DNA of 38,487 bases. Source: Ilyobacter polytropus (GTDB lineage: Bacteria > Fusobacteriota > Fusobacteriia > Fusobacteriales > Fusobacteriaceae). The notes below the pieces were generated by a model, which was given only the letters and a program-made list of their open reading frames with translations, searched no databases and was not told where the DNA came from. Numbering within the stretch: the first letter of the stretch is position 1; each line of letters starts with the position of its first letter. Of this stretch, positions 1-7,440 are shown piece by piece. The position numbers and the translations under genes were made by a program. Location: assembly GCA_003246855.1 (NCBI GenBank), contig QKCP01000145.1:1-38487 (forward strand). The letters run 5' to 3'.

Positions 1-76
1 GGTCGCATAGCTCAGTTGGGAGAGCACCTGCCTTACAAGCAGGGGGTCACAGGTTCAAGTCCTGTTGCGACCACCA
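1..76 (+). tRNA. tRNA-Val (UAC)
   Basis: Full cloverleaf with encoded CCA end. The anticodon stem CCTGC/GCAGG encloses the loop CTTACAA, giving anticodon TAC. The acceptor arm GGTCGCA pairs with TGCGACC before ACCA. First of five closely spaced tRNA genes, so it is probably processed from a common transcript that begins upstream of the window. Confidence 0.97.
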
Positions 77-83
77 TACATAT

Positions 84-160
84 GGGGGTGTAGCTCAGTT
101 GGTTAGAGTGCTTGCCTGTCACGCAAGATGTCGCGAGTTCGAGTCTCGTCACTCCCGCCA
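84..160 (+). tRNA. tRNA-Asp (GUC)
   Basis: The acceptor GGGGGTG pairs with CACTCCC (one G-T), followed by G and CCA. The anticodon stem CTTGC/GCAAG encloses CTGTCAC, giving anticodon GTC. Only 7 nt separate it from tRNA-Val. Confidence 0.97.
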
Positions 161-171
161 TAAAATAATAT

Positions 172-247
172 GCCGCTTTAGCTCATCTGGTAGAGCAGCT
201 GACTTGTAATCAGCAGGTGATTGGTTCGACTCCGATAAGCGGCACCA
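172..247 (+). tRNA. tRNA-Thr (UGU)
   Basis: The acceptor GCCGCTT pairs with AAGCGGC, followed by A and CCA. The anticodon loop CTTGTAA between GCTGA and TCAGC gives anticodon TGT. Third gene of the array. Confidence 0.97.
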
Positions 248-252
248 TCAAC

Positions 253-327
253 GGCCCGTTCGTCTAGTGGTCAGGACTCATGGTTTTCATCCATGCAACA
301 GGAGTTCGATTCTCCTACGGGCTACCA
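253..327 (+). tRNA. tRNA-Glu (UUC)
   Basis: The acceptor GGCCCGT pairs with ACGGGCT (the terminal pair is G-T). The anticodon loop TTTTCAT between CATGG and CCATG gives TTC. CCA is encoded. Fourth gene of the array. Confidence 0.96.
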
Positions 328-338
328 AAAAAAATAAT

Positions 339-423
<85 letters not shown>

Positions 424-438
424 TTTTAAAGAATAGCA

Positions 439-480
439 AGGTTTCAGACTAGAATAAATAGTTTGAAGCCTTTTTTTATT
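439..480 (+). terminator. Rho-independent terminator of the tRNA array
   Basis: A 12-bp stem (AGGTTTCAGACT with AGTTTGAAGCCT, two G-T pairs) and a 9-nt loop are followed by seven T residues. It lies 15 nt after tRNA-Tyr. Confidence 0.85.
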
Positions 481-557
481 TGTCGGATGTATGAGATAGT
501 CTGCGTATACGATTTGCCGTTAGGGAATTCAATTCTGTAAACTTGATAGGTAGCCAT
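444..557 (-). pseudogene. Short ORF resembling the N-terminus of a GIY-YIG nuclease (remnant)
   Basis: A 37-codon ORF with a good ribosome binding site (AAGGAG, 8 nt before ATG). Its start, MATYQVYRIEFPNGK followed by SYTQTIS, resembles the GIY-YIG fold entry, where an xYxIxxxNGKxYIGQT pattern is usual; here the 'IG' of YIGQT is missing. The frame then runs into the tRNA terminator and stops after IKKGFKLFILV, far short of a complete nuclease domain (about 80-100 residues). I read it as a truncated remnant beside tRNA-Tyr. A genuine small protein cannot be excluded. Confidence 0.4.
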
Positions 558-792
558 TTAAAACACTCCTTATTTTGGAATTTCTTATATTCTCTCGCAG
601 ATATAAGAACTCGTCAAAAATGGGTGTGTTTTCACTACTAAATTTTCTATAGACTCAAAAATTCCTGTAACTATCTAAATGCTTCAAAATGGATTTATAA
701 GATGTAACTTCTATTTCGAGCCCCCGGGGTGCTAGTAAGAATTATTTGCAACGCCAGCGTTGAAGAAATTATCCTCTATCCCGTTGTCTTTT
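558..792. other. Gap without a supported gene
   Basis: No ORF with a credible start was found. The stretch holds a 12-bp sequence AACGCCAGCGTT (750-761) that recurs at 2075-2086 in the protease-like pseudogene, so it may be further debris of a related gene. Confidence 0.4.
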
Positions 793-1980
793 TTACCATA
801 TTCCCCTGTCATGTTGTTCTTCAAGGATGGTTATAATTTCTTCTATTAGTTCTTCAGGAGTACTATTTAGCATATCCTCTGCCAGTTTTCTTAACTCAGG
901 GTTGTCACTTGTCTTGAGCTCTTCTATAGCGGCTTTAATTTTTGGATGAAATAGCGCGTTGCTTCCAAGTGACCATTTGGCAGTTCCTGCAGCAAGGAAG
1001 AGATCTTTATTCTCTCTCTCATTGATATATTGTAGTTTATCAATAAGTTTGTCTATATAAGAAACGTCTCCGCTTGCAAAAAATGCACCCCAATACATAT
1101 CATTGAGAATAGGTGAAATTTCTGTTTTGCTAATTAGTTCTTCTATGTTTGTATCCATCGCCTCTAAAAAGAATTCCTTAGTTTTATCATCCTGTTTATT
1201 AATGACATTGAGCCATTCCTCTCTTCTGTCTTCATTATGAGAGAAAACATAGGTGAAAAATCCCATCATTGATCCATATATGTTTTCATTTGAAGTATAT
1301 CCTTGCTTAACAATTAATTCAATCGCATCCGTTATTAATTCAGGTTGTGGATTGAGATAGTAATAAGAGACAAAATCACTTAAATCGTACAAATTGCTCA
1401 TAGGTTTGGATGCTGAAATCATTGAGTCTACCTGCAAGAATGAAGCAAACAAAATTGGTACTGATAATACTACACCTAATATTATAGTGATTAAGTTACT
1501 TCTGTAGATTGAATTCAGATAAATATCTTTTTCCGCTTGATATACTATGTTGCATACTTTAAATCCCATGAAAATAAAATAAAGGGGAACACAATGAAAT
1601 GCAGCTCCGAAATAGTCTTCAAGTAATAAAGCTAAAATTCCATCTAAAGCATATGTGATCATTCCTACAATAAAAGCCAAGCGATACCCTTTCTTTGCTA
1701 TAAATCCAAAACAACTTATAATTACGGCTATAAGAAGATTAATGATAAAAGCGATTACTTTGCCTGCAGGACCTACCTGTATGGAAAGATTTATTCCTAT
1801 AATATCTATGAATTGAGTTATTGCTAATCCAAACATAAAGCCAAAATTTGTACCTATAAACAGAAATATCGAGTTCCCTAAAGATAGCAGAGCAATCCAA
1901 ACAAACCAGAGGGCACCATCTTCTATTTTTTCCTGATACTCTAATCTTTTTCCGGTCATCTTTCTATTAGGTTCTTTCAT
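793..1980 (-). CDS. Integral membrane protein of unknown function
   Basis: 395 residues. The start is supported by GAGGGGGC six nt before ATG. The N-terminal half has about five hydrophobic segments (roughly residues 24-53, 70-93, 98-118, 127-146 and 160-182). The C-terminal 210 residues are soluble-looking and rich in acidic and helical sequence (EELISKTEIS, ELKTSDNPELRKLAEDM). This suggests a membrane anchor with a cytoplasmic helical domain. I do not recognise the family, and no catalytic motif is visible. It stands alone on the minus strand with no partner gene nearby. No clear terminator was seen after the stop codon. Confidence 0.75.
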   Translation of the reverse strand: MKEPNRKMTGKRLEYQEKIEDGALWFVWIALLSLGNSIFLFIGTNFGFMFGLAITQFIDIIGINLSIQVGPAGKVIAFIINLLIAVIISCFGFIAKKGYRLAFIVGMITYALDGILALLLEDYFGAAFHCVPLYFIFMGFKVCNIVYQAEKDIYLNSIYRSNLITIILGVVLSVPILFASFLQVDSMISASKPMSNLYDLSDFVSYYYLNPQPELITDAIELIVKQGYTSNENIYGSMMGFFTYVFSHNEDRREEWLNVINKQDDKTKEFFLEAMDTNIEELISKTEISPILNDMYWGAFFASGDVSYIDKLIDKLQYINERENKDLFLAAGTAKWSLGSNALFHPKIKAAIEELKTSDNPELRKLAEDMLNSTPEELIEEIITILEEQHDRGIW

Positions 1981-2020
1981 AAAAAAGCCCCCTCTCTACA
2001 ATTATTATATTCGATTTTAT

Positions 2021-2328
2021 TTTGTATATGCTGAAGAATGCGGACATATAAACAAGGGTTTCTATGAGCAGTATAACGCCAGCGTTTATTAGCTTAGTTC
2101 CCTCGGCATGACCGATGGTAAGAAAATTTATGTAAAAACCCTTGATAATAAGGTGGATATGGCTTCCATACTAGTCCATGAATTTACTATTATCATAATC
2201 ACTTTAGGAAAGATGGTAAGAAGCGCACCAGGGATGATGAGGAAACGGAAGCTGAGTTAGGAGCCTTAATATATGGCTCCTATTTTTTTTATAAATATCT
2301 TTCTATGTATAGGAAGGCTAGAGAGTAG
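2021..2328 (+). pseudogene. Broken HExxH metallopeptidase-like gene (C-terminal part)
   Basis: A readable frame from about 2021 gives ...GHINKGFYEQYNASVY, then an in-frame TAG at 2090, then LSSLGMTDGKKIYVKTL and ASILVHEFT. After about 2184 the sense continues in another frame as YYHNHFRKDGKKRTRDDE, then ETEAELGALIYGSYFFYKYL, ending at TAG 2326-2328. Joined, the break falls exactly where a HEFTH zinc motif would be. The acidic ETEAE segment could supply a third ligand. Established: HExxH is a zinc-protease signature, also found in polymorphic-toxin tips. Inference: a decayed protease or toxin-tip gene. No promoter or start codon is visible. Confidence 0.6.
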
Positions 2329-2342
2329 GTAAAATCAGAAGG

Positions 2343-2367
2343 AAAAGGGAACTTCCCCTTTTTTATT
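2343..2367 (+). terminator. Terminator after the protease-like pseudogene
   Basis: AAAAGGG and CCCCTTTT form a stem of about 7 bp with a short AACTT loop, followed by a T-run. It sits 15 nt after the pseudogene stop and looks like its surviving terminator. Confidence 0.65.
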
Positions 2368-2370
2368 TTT

Positions 2371-2703
2371 TGAATAATATTTTACCCTGATATTTTGTCG
2401 AAATATTTTTTTTAATTACAGCGTACTTTAAAGTCCTATAAAAATAGGGCGTTAACGAGAACGCTTAAAAAAAAGAGAAAAAAACTATAAAATTTTTTAA
2501 AAAATATAAGTTGAGCTTAAATTTCTATTATAGAACAAATCTATGGGATTAGTGTTTTGTTTTGGAATTTTGCATCTATGTGGTCAAAATATATCAAAAA
2601 TATTATCAAAATTCAAATCAAAAAGACACTCTGAAATTGAAAAAAATGAAAATTGGTCAATAAAGCAACTTTTTGGCAGCAAAACTTTGATCGCCTAGAC
2701 AAG
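2371..2703. other. AT-rich gap, no gene seen
   Basis: No ORF with a ribosome binding site. A weak hairpin, GCGTT..AACGC, lies at 2449-2464. The end of the gap leads into the strong promoter of the peptide repeat locus. Confidence 0.5.
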
Positions 2704-2732
2704 TTGACTTTATTGGGTTTGATGGATATAAT
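2704..2732 (+). promoter_or_regulatory. Strong sigma70-type promoter of the four-peptide locus
   Basis: TTGACT and a perfect TATAAT are separated by exactly 17 nt. The predicted transcription start is near 2739, giving a 5' leader of about 30 nt before the first peptide ATG. Confidence 0.8.
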
Positions 2733-2770
2733 GGGATTGTAAAGAGAAGAAAAAAATGGAGGTGAAGAAA

Positions 2771-2839
2771 ATGGTAGAAGTACTTGGAACAGTATCACTA
2801 ACAGCATTAACTCTTTTAGCAGGTTACATTAAAAAATAA
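2771..2839 (+). CDS. 22-residue hydrophobic peptide, tandem copy 1
   Basis: ATG lies five nt after a near-perfect GGAGGTGA. The product starts MVEVLG, has a Thr/Leu/Ala-rich hydrophobic core (TVSLTALTLL) and ends AGYIKK. It is long enough for one short membrane-spanning helix, with a single Glu near the N-terminus and two Lys at the C-terminus. An in-frame ATG five codons upstream overlaps the Shine-Dalgarno and is a less likely start. The product is not recognised. Size, charge pattern and tandem arrangement resemble type I toxin peptides or membrane-active peptides (inference). Confidence 0.7.
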   Translation: MVEVLGTVSLTALTLLAGYIKK

Positions 2840-2885
2840 GTGAAAAGGCAAAACTATATAGAAGAAAAAAATGGAGGTGAAAAAA

Positions 2886-2954
2886 ATGGTAGAAGTATTA
2901 GGAACAGTATCACTAACAGCATTAACTCTTTTAGCAGGTTACATTAAAAAATAA
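2886..2954 (+). CDS. 22-residue hydrophobic peptide, tandem copy 2
   Basis: The protein is identical to copy 1, with a synonymous change at Leu5 (TTA instead of CTT). Preceded by GGAGGTGA. It starts 115 nt after copy 1. Confidence 0.7.
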   Translation: MVEVLGTVSLTALTLLAGYIKK

Positions 2955-2999
2955 GTGAAAAGGTAAAATTATAGAGAAGAAAAAATGGAGGTGAAGAAA

Positions 3000-3068
3000 A
3001 TGGCAGAAGTACTAGGAACAGTATCACTAACAGCATTAACTCTTTTAGCAGGTTACATTAAAAAATAA
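3000..3068 (+). CDS. 22-residue hydrophobic peptide, tandem copy 3
   Basis: As copies 1 and 2, except Val2 is Ala and Leu5 is CTA. Preceded by GGAGGTGA. It starts 114 nt after copy 2. Its linker differs slightly (GGTAAAATTATAG). Confidence 0.7.
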   Translation: MAEVLGTVSLTALTLLAGYIKK

Positions 3069-3114
3069 GTGAAAAGGCAAAACTATAGAGAAGAAAAAAA
3101 TGGAGGTGAAGAAA

Positions 3115-3183
3115 ATGGCAGAAGTATTAGGAACAGTATCACTAACAGCATTAGCTCTTTTAGCAGGATATGTAAAAAAATAG
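3115..3183 (+). CDS. 22-residue hydrophobic peptide, tandem copy 4
   Basis: The most divergent copy: it starts MAEVLG, has Thr14 to Ala and Ile20 to Val, and ends in TAG rather than TAA. Ribosome binding site, length and the C-terminal Lys pair are kept. It starts 115 nt after copy 3. Conservative replacements with synonymous changes elsewhere point to selection on the peptide. Last copy before the terminator. Confidence 0.7.
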   Translation: MAEVLGTVSLTALALLAGYVKK

Positions 3184-3247
3184 TCTAAAGTTTAAATAAA
3201 ATACTAAGAGAGGTGAATTTTAATTTGGACACGGTGATTTCACGAAT

Positions 3248-3303
3248 AAAAAATCTGTGACTAACAGCGAATTTTTAAGCTGGGAGATCACAGATTTTTT
3301 TAA
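3248..3303 (+). terminator. Terminator of the four-peptide locus, with a long loop
   Basis: AAAAAATCTGTGA (3248-3260) pairs perfectly over 13 bp with TCACAGATTTTTT (3288-3300), followed by more T. The loop is unusually long at 27 nt, so it may do more than terminate. Confidence 0.8.
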
Positions 3304-3626
3304 TTGCAGTAAAATCAGTTATTAAAACTTTCTATATATTAATATATTTTAGAAAGTATTATATATTAGAATTTTTTTAATTTAAAAAATACTGCACACA
3401 CTATAAAATCCTATAATAGACTATAATTAAAAATATAACATAATCATACTTATAAAACTTTCACTTTTAATTTATATTGATATTTTTTCATACTTCTTGT
3501 TTAACTCTATTCATCTTCTCTCTAAATCTAATTTTATTATCTGTTTGAAATATTCTTTTTTAAAATCATTTCTAATCTTCACTATACTTTTTAAGATTAT
3601 TTCAGTATAGAAAAGTACAAAATATG
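3304..3626. other. AT-rich gap with an inverted repeat
   Basis: No supported gene. ACTTTCTA (3327-3334) and TAGAAAGT (3350-3357) form an 8-bp inverted repeat around an AT-only centre. Its function is unknown. Confidence 0.4.
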
Positions 3627-3899
3627 TCATGTCATTCTCGTAGTCCCAGGAGTTTCGAATGGCCTTATAGATTCCTGCCTAACCTCTTTTAGGGTACACT
3701 TGGTTCTTATCTTATAAATATCAAGAATTATTTCTTCAGAGATAGGATTCCCTATATTTTCTAGTACATAAATCAAGGCATTGTAGTTGCTTAATACCAT
3801 CTGTTCATTTTTTTCTATCCATTCTTTGGGAAGCCTTTTGGTGGGATGAGTTCTCTCAATAATCTTGAATAAAAAAGACTTTCCCAGAGAGAACACCAC
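3627..3899 (-). pseudogene. Possible Fic-family fragment (N-terminal helices only)
   Basis: A 90-codon ORF. The segment NYNALIYVLENIGNP followed by ISEEIILDIYKIRTK resembles the helical region in front of the Fic motif in Fic/DOC proteins, where 'NAL..v......ls...Il.iH..l' is usual. The catalytic HPFxxGNGR motif is absent, and the ORF ends with ETPGTTRMT. No good ribosome binding site was seen before the ATG. It lies among other remnants. Fic is a tentative reading; it may simply be a hypothetical ORF. Confidence 0.35.
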
Positions 3900-3936
3900 A
3901 CTTGGTCTTATTCTTGTATAACGAGTGTTAAGCTAA

Positions 3937-4077
3937 TCAAATATTTATAAATATATCCGGTGATTTTCTTGGTACTGTTCTTTTATATTTCACATCTGGA
4001 TATCCTATTACCATGCATGTTACTATTTCTTTATCTTCATTAACTGTCAAGAAAAGCTCTGATCTCTTTAGTTTCAT
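3937..4077 (-). pseudogene. C-terminal remnant of a nitroreductase-family gene
   Basis: 46 codons containing EIVTCMVIGYPDVKYKRTV followed by PRK and a short tail. 'GYPxxKYxRxxPRK' near the C-terminus is typical of FMN-dependent nitroreductases. The N-terminal two-thirds, including the FMN-binding RRSxR region, is missing, and no frame upstream restores it. This is a deletion remnant. It lies just upstream, in the same orientation, of the Fic-like fragment. Confidence 0.55.
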
Positions 4078-4744
4078 TCGCAGCTTTTATAGGAGTTTAT
4101 AGTGAGATTTTTTATCTACCAATTAAAGTAATTTTGTATTAGTAAGAGTAGAAATTTCAAGCCTATATTGACAGCTTCGTCGGGAATGTTCAGTAGATTA
4201 AATTCTTTAATGGACTATGAATTTTAAAAAAAAAAAGTGGGATTTGGTTATAAAAGTATTTTTGAGGTAACTATAACTTTTGATTATGTGGAAAGAATGA
4301 AAATAGATTTTATAAAAAAATACAAAAACACCTCATTTTTAAACGAAGTGTTTTCATATATATTATATTAAGGAGGTACTTAAATATACTTATTAGTTGA
4401 ATAAATACCTTTTAAATTTTAAATAAATATCCCAACATTGTGGAATAATTATATATTTTTTTCTGTTTAGTTGAGACAAAAGTGAAGTCCAGAACTAAAA
4501 TTCCAGACTGAACCATTTACTTTTGATTCATTAATAAGATATTTTAGAGTAGAATTTCTAACGTTTGTTATTATGCGACGTTTAAATAGATAATAATATG
4601 GATCTCAGTTTTAGTTGTAATATTTATTTAGAATATAAAAAAAGGATTTTTGGATAATTCCTTTAAATGATATTTAAATGTTCATTATATTAGTCGGTAT
4701 AGGTTGTAGCTCAATGTCTTAATATTTAAGAAAGGATGAAAAAA
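4078..4744. other. Long AT-rich gap without a supported gene
   Basis: Nothing with a credible start and length was found. A weak hairpin AAAACAC..GTGTTTT with a T-run (about 4324-4354) could be an orphan terminator. A 24-codon frame runs through it (ATG at about 4299) but shows no recognisable features. Confidence 0.45.
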
Positions 4745-4993
4745 ATGAAAAAAATTACAATGGAAAAAATTTTCGAATACGCCTCAATGCCTAAACATGG
4801 TACATTGTCAAGAAAACTGAGAAAGGATATCAAATTACAAATCAATGAAGAAAAAATTTATGAAAATGCAATTCTTTTTCTAGGAGAAGAATTCGTTAGA
4901 ATCACAGAAACTGAAGGGAAGAAAGTCATAAATACCTATTATGATTGGGAGAATATTGCTTCTGTTCGAACCATTGCAGAAATTGAAGAATAG
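4745..4993 (+). CDS. Small protein of unknown function (82 aa)
   Basis: An ATG at 4736 overlaps the AAAGGA sequence, whereas the ATG at 4745 is about 8 nt after it, so I take the latter (82 residues, starting MKKITMEKIFEYA). The C-terminal half alternates hydrophobic and polar residues (KIYENAILFLGEEFVRITE, then VINTYYDWENIASVRTI), as in a small beta-sheet domain. There is no signal peptide and no membrane segment. Family not recognised. It is monocistronic, with a strong terminator about 100 nt downstream. Confidence 0.6.
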   Translation: MKKITMEKIFEYASMPKHGTLSRKLRKDIKLQINEEKIYENAILFLGEEFVRITETEGKKVINTYYDWENIASVRTIAEIEE

Positions 4994-5091
4994 GTATGTA
5001 AAAAATTACAGCGGATTGATAAACGAATTAAATCCTTTACTACAAGTGATGTTATAGTATATGTTTTAGTAAAAATTAGATATAAAAATAT

Positions 5092-5131
5092 AAAAGGGAT
5101 TTGGTCAAATAGCGACTGGTCCCCTTTTTTA
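5092..5131 (+). terminator. Terminator after the 82-aa gene
   Basis: AAAAGGGA..TTGGTC pairs with GACTGG..TCCCCTTTT (one bulge, some G-T), with a 7-nt loop AAATAGC and a T-run. Confidence 0.8.
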
Positions 5132-5366
5132 TTTGCCTTATTATATTAAGTTAAGAATGTTTATCTAGGCTTTATTTAACGGAGAACTTGTTTACCCTAT
5201 GTTGAGATAAAAGGTAAAGAGGATGAGATGGAGTTTTGGCTATAATTCAAAATAGCTGATTATGGGAAGAATTCGGTTAGATATTTGGTAGCTACTCTAC
5301 CAGAGAATAGTTTTTGAAATAGTAATCTTACCGTAAATAAATATTACTATATTGAATAGACCTTAC

Positions 5367-5400
5367 AATAAAAAAGTACACCGTAGTAATGTGTACCCTT
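5367..5400 (-). terminator. Terminator of the barrel-like protein gene
   Basis: Read on the minus strand, GTACAC, a 9-nt loop and GTGTAC are followed by six T. It lies just beyond the stop codon of the gene at 5418-6041. Confidence 0.75.
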
Positions 5401-5417
5401 ATGTTTTGAATTCCATT

Positions 5418-6041
5418 TTAAAATCTATATCCAAGACTTAAATAAAAAACATTATAACTACCGTATTCTTCATCTGAGTAGTAAGTGTTCCCGTCATTTT
5501 CTTTGTAACTATATTTAAAATCAGATGCTTCAAATCCTAATTCTAAGTTTATTCTTTCAAGCTCCATTCCAAATGCAAGTCCGAAAAATAAATCAGTTTC
5601 AAGGTATTCTTTTACAGAATATGTGGACATCTCATAAGAATAAAGATAATGAATCTCTGTGTTTCCATAATTTAAACCTAATTTCCCAGAGAAATAACGT
5701 TTAATACCAATAGAATCAAAGTTGTACCTAGCAATTCCATAAAATTGAAGTGTATCAAAATCATATTCATTGTTATCTACCTCTTCAACATTACCTTCAA
5801 ATATATTATTATCATAACCGATTCCAATTCCAAGTTCTGAGTTTTCCTGGAATTCATATAAAAAATCTGTAGATACTCCAATAATTTTATAATTTTCTCC
5901 CGCGTTATAATCATAAACTTCAGCTACCCCATCTCCAATTTTAACTTTAGGAATTATACTCCATTCCCCTGTTTCAGAGTATGAGATATTTGTTAAAACA
6001 GTTAGTAAGAGTACCATGGTAACGACTTTTTTTAAATTCAT
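5418..6041 (-). CDS. Exported outer-membrane beta-barrel-like protein (207 aa)
   Basis: The start is supported by AGGGGGT seven nt before ATG. Residues 1-22 are a typical signal peptide (Lys4-Lys5, then a VTMVLLLTVLT core, cleavage near SYS-ET). The remainder has alternating beta-strand patterns rich in Tyr, Gly and Asp (FLYEFQENSELGIGIGYD, LDTLQFYGIARYNFDSIG-like) and ends in YRF. A C-terminal aromatic residue is the usual outer-membrane insertion signal. The length suits an 8-stranded barrel. Function is unknown. It is monocistronic with its own terminator. This is one of the pointers to a diderm host. Confidence 0.8.
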   Translation of the reverse strand: MNLKKVVTMVLLLTVLTNISYSETGEWSIIPKVKIGDGVAEVYDYNAGENYKIIGVSTDFLYEFQENSELGIGIGYDNNIFEGNVEEVDNNEYDFDTLQFYGIARYNFDSIGIKRYFSGKLGLNYGNTEIHYLYSYEMSTYSVKEYLETDLFFGLAFGMELERINLELGFEASDFKYSYKENDGNTYYSDEEYGSYNVFYLSLGYRF

Positions 6042-6234
6042 ATTAAGTACCCCCTAGTATTTTTATTTCTAAAATTTTGAGAAGTTACTTTAAAAATATC
6101 TCATATAAATATTATATTCTATACAGGATAAGACTTACGGTAATTTTAAATAGACACTAAAGTTTTCCTTTTTCTTTGATATAGTATGAATAGTTACTTT
6201 AATTTTATAATTAAAAATTAACAGGAGGAGCTTG

Positions 6235-6276
6235 ATGGGGTATTTTTTATATTTTATAAAGGGAGAAGTAGCATAA
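6235..6276 (+). CDS. Possible 13-residue micro-ORF
   Basis: A strong AGGAGGAG stands six nt before ATG, and the frame is only 13 codons (MGYFLYFIKGEVA). It lies upstream of the LacI-type regulator promoter. It may be a leader peptide or a chance sequence. Confidence 0.25.
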   Translation: MGYFLYFIKGEVA

Positions 6277-6287
6277 AGATTAACGAC

Positions 6288-6316
6288 TTGACAACAAAAG
6301 TGAAAAAGGTTAATAT
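6288..6316 (+). promoter_or_regulatory. Promoter of the LacI-family regulator
   Basis: A perfect TTGACA, 17 nt, then TAATAT. The predicted start point is near 6323. An inverted repeat TGTAC-TGAGT-GTACA at 6322-6336 covers the start point and could be an additional operator. Confidence 0.75.
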
Positions 6317-6353
6317 TAAAATGTACTGAGTGTACAAAATAGAAGTATTATTA

Positions 6354-6369
6354 ATGCAATCGTTTGCGG
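6354..6369 (+). promoter_or_regulatory. PurR/LacI-type operator in the regulator leader
   Basis: ATGCAATCGTTTGCGG matches the E. coli PurR box (ACGCAAACGTTTGCGT) at 13 of 16 positions and is palindromic around the central CG (GCAATC|GTTTGC, one mismatch). It lies between the promoter and the start codon, where a bound repressor would block transcription. This suggests autoregulation. Confidence 0.6.
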
Positions 6370-6384
6370 GGGAGATGTTTGAGA

Positions 6385-7413
6385 ATGGCAGTTACAATTA
6401 AAGATGTCGCTAAAGTTGCCGGTGTCAGTATATCAACCGTATCTAGGAGTTTAAATGATAGTCCTCTAGTATCTTTAAAAACTAAAGAAAAAGTGAAAAG
6501 AGTAGCTGAAGAGTTAAAATTTGAGATTAATGCAAGTGCGAGGACTATGATAACAAAGAGGACGGACACAATAGGCATAATCTATCCAGAAGAAATTAAA
6601 GATTTTAACGTTGGTTTCTACCATTTATCCCTTTTAAATAATCTAAGAGACGTACTGGAAAAGGAAGATTTAGACAGCATAGTTACTTTCAATGAGAATA
6701 AATATACAAAAAAGAGCAATATATACAAGCTTATAAGCAAGCAAAAAGTGGATGCTCTTTTAATAATAAATGAAAAGATCACCCAGGAAGAATGGGACTA
6801 TATAAAAGATAAAGATTTTCCATGTGTTTTTCTGCACTATATTCCAAAGTTAGATATTTTAGACGAAGTAGATGTAATAGCTACAGACAATTTTTACGGT
6901 GGGAAACTAGCTACAGAATATCTAGTAACATTGGGGCATAAAAAAATACTGTGTGTATCTAAAGACAGCGATGAATCTGAGTATAATAAGTTGATTGAAG
7001 GGTATAAATTTGTGGTTAAAGAGCATGGACTCGACCTTGGGGAAGAAAGCATAGTAAAGATAAAATTTTCTCCAGATGAGATTAAACAGTTTATATCTGA
7101 AAATATAGATCTAATAAAAAGCAAAACAGCTATATTTGTGCAAAATGATCTGGCAGCAACAAATTTTACAAATGAACTGAAATTTTATGGAATAAGGGTG
7201 CCTGAAGATATATCAATAATAGGATACGATGATGTTGATGGTTTGGAATATTTCAATCCAGGCTTGACTACGATACATCAGCCAAAGGAAATCATAGCTA
7301 AGATGAGCTGTGAAAGGCTGGTAGAGATCTTAAAAGATGAGAAAGTAACTAAAAAAATAAATAAAATGGTTAAGCCTAGATTAGTAGTAAGAAGTTCTTG
7401 TATAAGGGTCTAG
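6385..7413 (+). CDS. LacI-family transcriptional regulator
   Basis: 342 residues from ATG 6385 (GGAG 10 nt upstream); TTG at 6379 is an alternative start. Residues 1-50 hold the LacI helix-turn-helix (TIKDVAKVAGVSISTVSRSL) and the hinge helix (NASARTMITKRT). Residues 60-340 form a periplasmic-binding-like effector domain with IGYDDVDGLEYFNPGLTTI and a terminal LVVRSS segment, typical of the GalR/PurR branch. A PurR-like operator precedes the gene and a second related palindrome follows it. It faces the end of the purine operon, so a purine regulator is plausible. The effector cannot be read from sequence, and a sugar regulator is the main alternative. Confidence 0.9.
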   Translation: MAVTIKDVAKVAGVSISTVSRSLNDSPLVSLKTKEKVKRVAEELKFEINASARTMITKRTDTIGIIYPEEIKDFNVGFYHLSLLNNLRDVLEKEDLDSIVTFNENKYTKKSNIYKLISKQKVDALLIINEKITQEEWDYIKDKDFPCVFLHYIPKLDILDEVDVIATDNFYGGKLATEYLVTLGHKKILCVSKDSDESEYNKLIEGYKFVVKEHGLDLGEESIVKIKFSPDEIKQFISENIDLIKSKTAIFVQNDLAATNFTNELKFYGIRVPEDISIIGYDDVDGLEYFNPGLTTIHQPKEIIAKMSCERLVEILKDEKVTKKINKMVKPRLVVRSSCIRV

Positions 7414-7440
7414 AGCATGACCTTAATTTTTAGATAAAGG

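Larger units (their letters stand above)
2742..3183 (+). repeat. Four tandem repeats of about 115 bp, each one RBS-peptide cassette
   Basis: Each unit reads as AGAAGAAAAAA, TGGAGGTGA, A-rich spacer, 69-nt peptide ORF, then GTGAAAAGG and a linker. Unit starts (by ATG) are 2771, 2886, 3000 and 3115. The spacing of 114-115 nt and near-identity indicate tandem duplication. The array lies between one promoter (2704-2732) and one terminator (3248-3303), so a single transcript with four cistrons is likely. Confidence 0.9.

Noticed and set aside
750-2086. Repeat AACGCCAGCGTT at 750-761 and 2075-2086 as a mobile-element end
   Set aside because: Only 12 bp, no flanking similarity and no transposase between; more likely a leftover of related genes or chance.
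2613-2807. 64-codon minus-strand ORF opposite the peptide promoter and first copy
   Set aside because: No ribosome binding site, low-complexity Ser/Phe composition; it is the complement of the promoter, leader and first peptide.
2742-3183. CRISPR array or satellite DNA
   Set aside because: The 115-bp units are repeated as whole cassettes with coding sequence and RBS; there are no short repeats separated by unique spacers and no cas genes.
2771-3183. Antisense RNA gene for a type I toxin-antitoxin pair
   Set aside because: The only minus-strand candidate promoter in the linkers (TTGCCT-17-TGTAAC) is poor and is lost in one linker; not strong enough to claim.
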